In this document: one piece after another, positions 6,081 through 7,827 of the stretch
Layout: each line of letters starts with the position of its first letter
How positions within the stretch are numbered: position 1 is the first letter of the stretch
Assembly: GCA_937981945.1 (NCBI GenBank)
Contig: CALJNJ010000185.1
Coordinates: forward strand, 1 to 7,827
Length of the DNA: 7,827 nucleotides
Source: an uncultured Caulobacterales bacterium
GTDB taxonomy: Bacteria > Pseudomonadota > Alphaproteobacteria > Caulobacterales > Maricaulaceae
Reading direction: 5' to 3'
Notes under the pieces: model-generated
What the model saw: only the letters and a program-made list of their open reading frames with translations
Told to the model about the DNA's origin: nothing
Database searches by the model: none
Translations under genes and position numbers: made by a program

Positions 6081-7226
6081 TTAGATTCCGCCAATAATCT
6101 GAGCCTCGGACAGCGCCTCAATTTCCGCTTGAGAAAATCCGGCGGCTTTCAAAACCGCAGCCGTATCATCGCCCTTCCCCGACATTGCTTGGGTTGGAGT
6201 CCCGGGATCATATCCAATGAGGGGCGCGATTGCCGGCTGCACGAGGCCGTCAATATCCACAATTCCGTTACGCGCGGCTATTTGTTTATGAGACTTGGCT
6301 TCTTTGTAATTCAGGACCGGCGTGACACAAGCATCGGTTCCGTCAAAAATTTTAGCCCACTCATCACGGGATTTTGTCAAAAATTCCCGCGTCAGCATAT
6401 TGATCTGTTCCGGCCATTTCGGAATGTTGAAATGATTGCCAATGACAGCAGGATCAATATCCATGAGATCGATCATAATCTTGAAAAATTTGGGCTCTAT
6501 ACACCCGACTGCCACATATTCGCCGTCGGCGCATTCATAACACCGATAAAACGGCGCAGAGCCCGTCAGCATATTGGCCCCGCGCTGCGTTGACCAAAGG
6601 CCTGCTGCGTCCATACTGTGAACAATAGCCATTAGTGAATTCACACCGTCAAGAATTGCCGCGTCGACGACATCTCCGATACCGGTTTTTTGAGCCTTTA
6701 AAAGAGCTGCCAATATACCATTGGTGAGAAACAGACTTCCGCCCCCGTAATCGCCGACAAAATTCAGCGGCGGCGGCGGCGGGCGATCAGCCTCCCCAAT
6801 GACATGAAGCGCGCCGGTCAAAGATATATAATTGATATCATGGCCTGCCATATTCGCCCACGGCCCGGTTTGCCCCCATCCGGTCATTCGCCCATAGACC
6901 AGTTTGGGATTCACCTTATGACAATCTTCAGGCCCGATACCCAGCCGTTCGGCGACACCGGGACGATTACCTTCGATCAATGCATCAGCACTTTCGACGA
7001 GCTTTAAAACGATGTCTGCGGCGCCTGATTTACGCAAATCCACAATGACGGACGATTTTCCGCGCCTGTTAATGCTCGGCCCGTCAGCGCCCGGAATTGA
7101 ATTGGGCCCGGGGCGCTCTATACAGATGACTTCAGCGCCCATATCAGCGAGCAATTGTCCGGCATACGGACCGGGGCCGATGCCGGCCAATTCGATAATT
7201 TTAAATCCGCTGAGAGCCCCTGCCAT
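6081..7226 (-). CDS. Alpha-methylacyl-CoA racemase-like CoA-transferase family III protein (CaiB/BaiF)
   Basis: This 381-residue protein fits the class III CoA-transferase fold, and within it alpha-methylacyl-CoA racemases, which interconvert 2R- and 2S-methylacyl-CoA so that branched, sterol-like or isoprenoid chains can enter beta-oxidation. Seen: LAGIGPGPYAGQLLADMGAEV near the N terminus, IERPG with R38, NRRGKSS (53-59), AGHDINYI with H129 and D130, GDYGGGS with D159, and GCIEPKFF with E244. H129, D159 and E244 sit at positions equivalent to the catalytic H126, D156 and E241 of the Mycobacterium tuberculosis racemase MCR, so racemase activity is more likely than CoA transfer. Length is typical. 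ATG 7226 follows the stop of the nitronate monooxygenase-like gene by 3 bases; no clear ribosome site is visible, so translational coupling is probable. A run of five prolines occurs at 149-153. The exact substrate cannot be read. Confidence 0.93.
   Translation of the reverse strand: MAGALSGFKIIELAGIGPGPYAGQLLADMGAEVICIERPGPNSIPGADGPSINRRGKSSVIVDLRKSGAADIVLKLVESADALIEGNRPGVAERLGIGPEDCHKVNPKLVYGRMTGWGQTGPWANMAGHDINYISLTGALHVIGEADRPPPPPLNFVGDYGGGSLFLTNGILAALLKAQKTGIGDVVDAAILDGVNSLMAIVHSMDAAGLWSTQRGANMLTGSAPFYRCYECADGEYVAVGCIEPKFFKIMIDLMDIDPAVIGNHFNIPKWPEQINMLTREFLTKSRDEWAKIFDGTDACVTPVLNYKEAKSHKQIAARNGIVDIDGLVQPAIAPLIGYDPGTPTQAMSGKGDDTAAVLKAAGFSQAEIEALSEAQIIGGI
6768..6782 (-). repeat. Five-copy CCG repeat encoding pentaproline
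   Basis: On the minus strand five identical CCG codons encode P149-P153 of the racemase-like protein, in the loop before the catalytic GDYGGGS. The + strand shows a GCG/GGC run over 6767-6784. Such runs slow ribosomes unless elongation factor P acts, and identical trinucleotides can vary in number between strains. Confidence 0.8.
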
Positions 7227-7229
7227 TGT

Positions 7230-7827
7230 CTATGTTCGGCTTTCAACAAGTTTCGTAATAGCCGCCTCATATTCTTGTTCGAGCTGATCCACATAGTCTC
7301 CGGTTGTCATACGCGATGTAATTGCGCCAATGCCTTGCCCGCAGCCCCAAATATCCTTCCAGGCTTTGGCATCTTGATTGCCGCCGGAACCAAAATTCAT
7401 CTGGCTCGGATCACTTTCCGGAAGATTATCAGGGTCAAGACCGGCAGCTTCGATTGACGGCTTCAAATAATTGCCGTGAACGCCGGTGAACAAGTTCGTA
7501 TAGACGATGTCGTCCGCATTATAATCAACAATGGCGTCTTTATAGCCATCAACTGCATTGGCTTCGGCGACACTGATAAAAGCAGAGCCTGCATAGGCCA
7601 GATCTGCGCCCATGGCTTGGGCAGCAGCAATGGCGCCGCCGGTTGCTATGGATCCGGACAAAGCTAAAGGTCCGTCAAAAAACTGTCTGATTTCTTGGAT
7701 CAAAGCAAAGGGCGATAAACCGCCGGCGTGACCGCCCGCCCCTGATGCAACAGCGACCAATCCGTCGGCGCCCTTTTCCAGCGCTTTTTTCGCGAATTTG
7801 ATATTGATAATATCGTGAAGCGTAATG
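7230..7827 (-). CDS. Nitronate monooxygenase-like FMN oxidoreductase, C-terminal part (runs off right edge)
   Basis: The open frame continues to the right edge (first whole codon at 7826), so the true start is outside and 198 C-terminal residues are present out of the roughly 320-350 usual in the family. It belongs to the 2-nitropropane dioxygenase/nitronate monooxygenase TIM-barrel group, which uses FMN. Visible are GADGLVAVASGAGGHAGG, SGSIATGGAIAAAQAMGADL (phosphate-binding strand-loop of the barrel), and YAGSAFISVAEANA, all characteristic. The TTG at 7760 lies inside conserved sequence and is not the start. The gene ends 3 bases before the racemase-like gene, implying one operon. Such pairs often occur in acyl-CoA degradation clusters, where the protein may not act on nitronates at all; homologues include enoyl reductase FabK-like enzymes. 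The substrate is not readable here. Confidence 0.9.
   Translation of the reverse strand, partial: ITLHDIINIKFAKKALEKGADGLVAVASGAGGHAGGLSPFALIQEIRQFFDGPLALSGSIATGGAIAAAQAMGADLAYAGSAFISVAEANAVDGYKDAIVDYNADDIVYTNLFTGVHGNYLKPSIEAAGLDPDNLPESDPSQMNFGSGGNQDAKAWKDIWGCGQGIGAITSRMTTGDYVDQLEQEYEAAITKLVESRT

Noticed and set aside
6129..6593. Plus-strand open frame of 154 codons
   Set aside because: It lies opposite the racemase-like gene, which has full family motifs; the plus-strand product has no recognisable domain and no ribosome site.
7758..7760. TTG as the start of the nitronate monooxygenase-like gene
   Set aside because: The frame stays open and conserved to the right edge, and the TTG is within a core strand of the barrel.

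Overview
The window looks like a bacterial chromosome, most likely an alphaproteobacterium with moderate GC. This rests on family resemblance only: an XdhC/CoxI-type maturation factor, a CaiB-type racemase beside a nitronate monooxygenase-like enzyme, and a TIR-TPR protein with a juxtamembrane segment I associate with that class. No 16S rRNA or other firm taxonomic marker is present.

Layout. A partial moaA gene (molybdenum cofactor synthesis) runs leftward off the left edge. After a 120-base divergent spacer comes the only rightward gene, a 727-residue nuclease. It joins a bacterial FAN1-like VRR-NUC protein to a complete DnaQ-type DEDDh 3'-5' exonuclease. It meets tail to tail, with a 4-base overlap, a leftward gene for a membrane-anchored TIR-TPR protein. 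The two stop codons lie inside one 40-base dyad. Just upstream of the TIR gene, on the same strand, is a tRNA-Leu(CAA) with encoded CCA. An AT-rich hairpin lies between the tRNA and the TIR gene. Further right, still leftward, are an XdhC-family gene that appears to start with TTG, a small four-helix membrane protein overlapping it, an alpha-methylacyl-CoA racemase-like gene, and the C-terminal part of a nitronate monooxygenase-like gene that leaves the window.

How the genes fit together. moaA makes the first intermediate of molybdopterin, and XdhC proteins mature molybdenum hydroxylases, so the two flanks share a cofactor theme. The nuclease, the TIR gene and the tRNA lie between them. The racemase and monooxygenase genes are 3 bases apart and very probably form an operon for branched or isoprenoid-like acyl-CoA metabolism. 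The membrane gene and xdhC form a second translationally coupled pair.

The most unusual items are the FAN1-DnaQ fusion, which combines a structure-specific nuclease with a 3'-5' exonuclease in one chain, its convergent arrangement with a possible TIR NADase, and the symmetrical end dyad that encodes the same tripeptide (Ala-Glu-Phe) near the C terminus of both proteins. Calling this pair a defence or repair system is inference; nothing in the sequence proves that they work together. No CRISPR array, insertion sequence or transposase is visible, and no gene-free stretch exceeds 300 bases.
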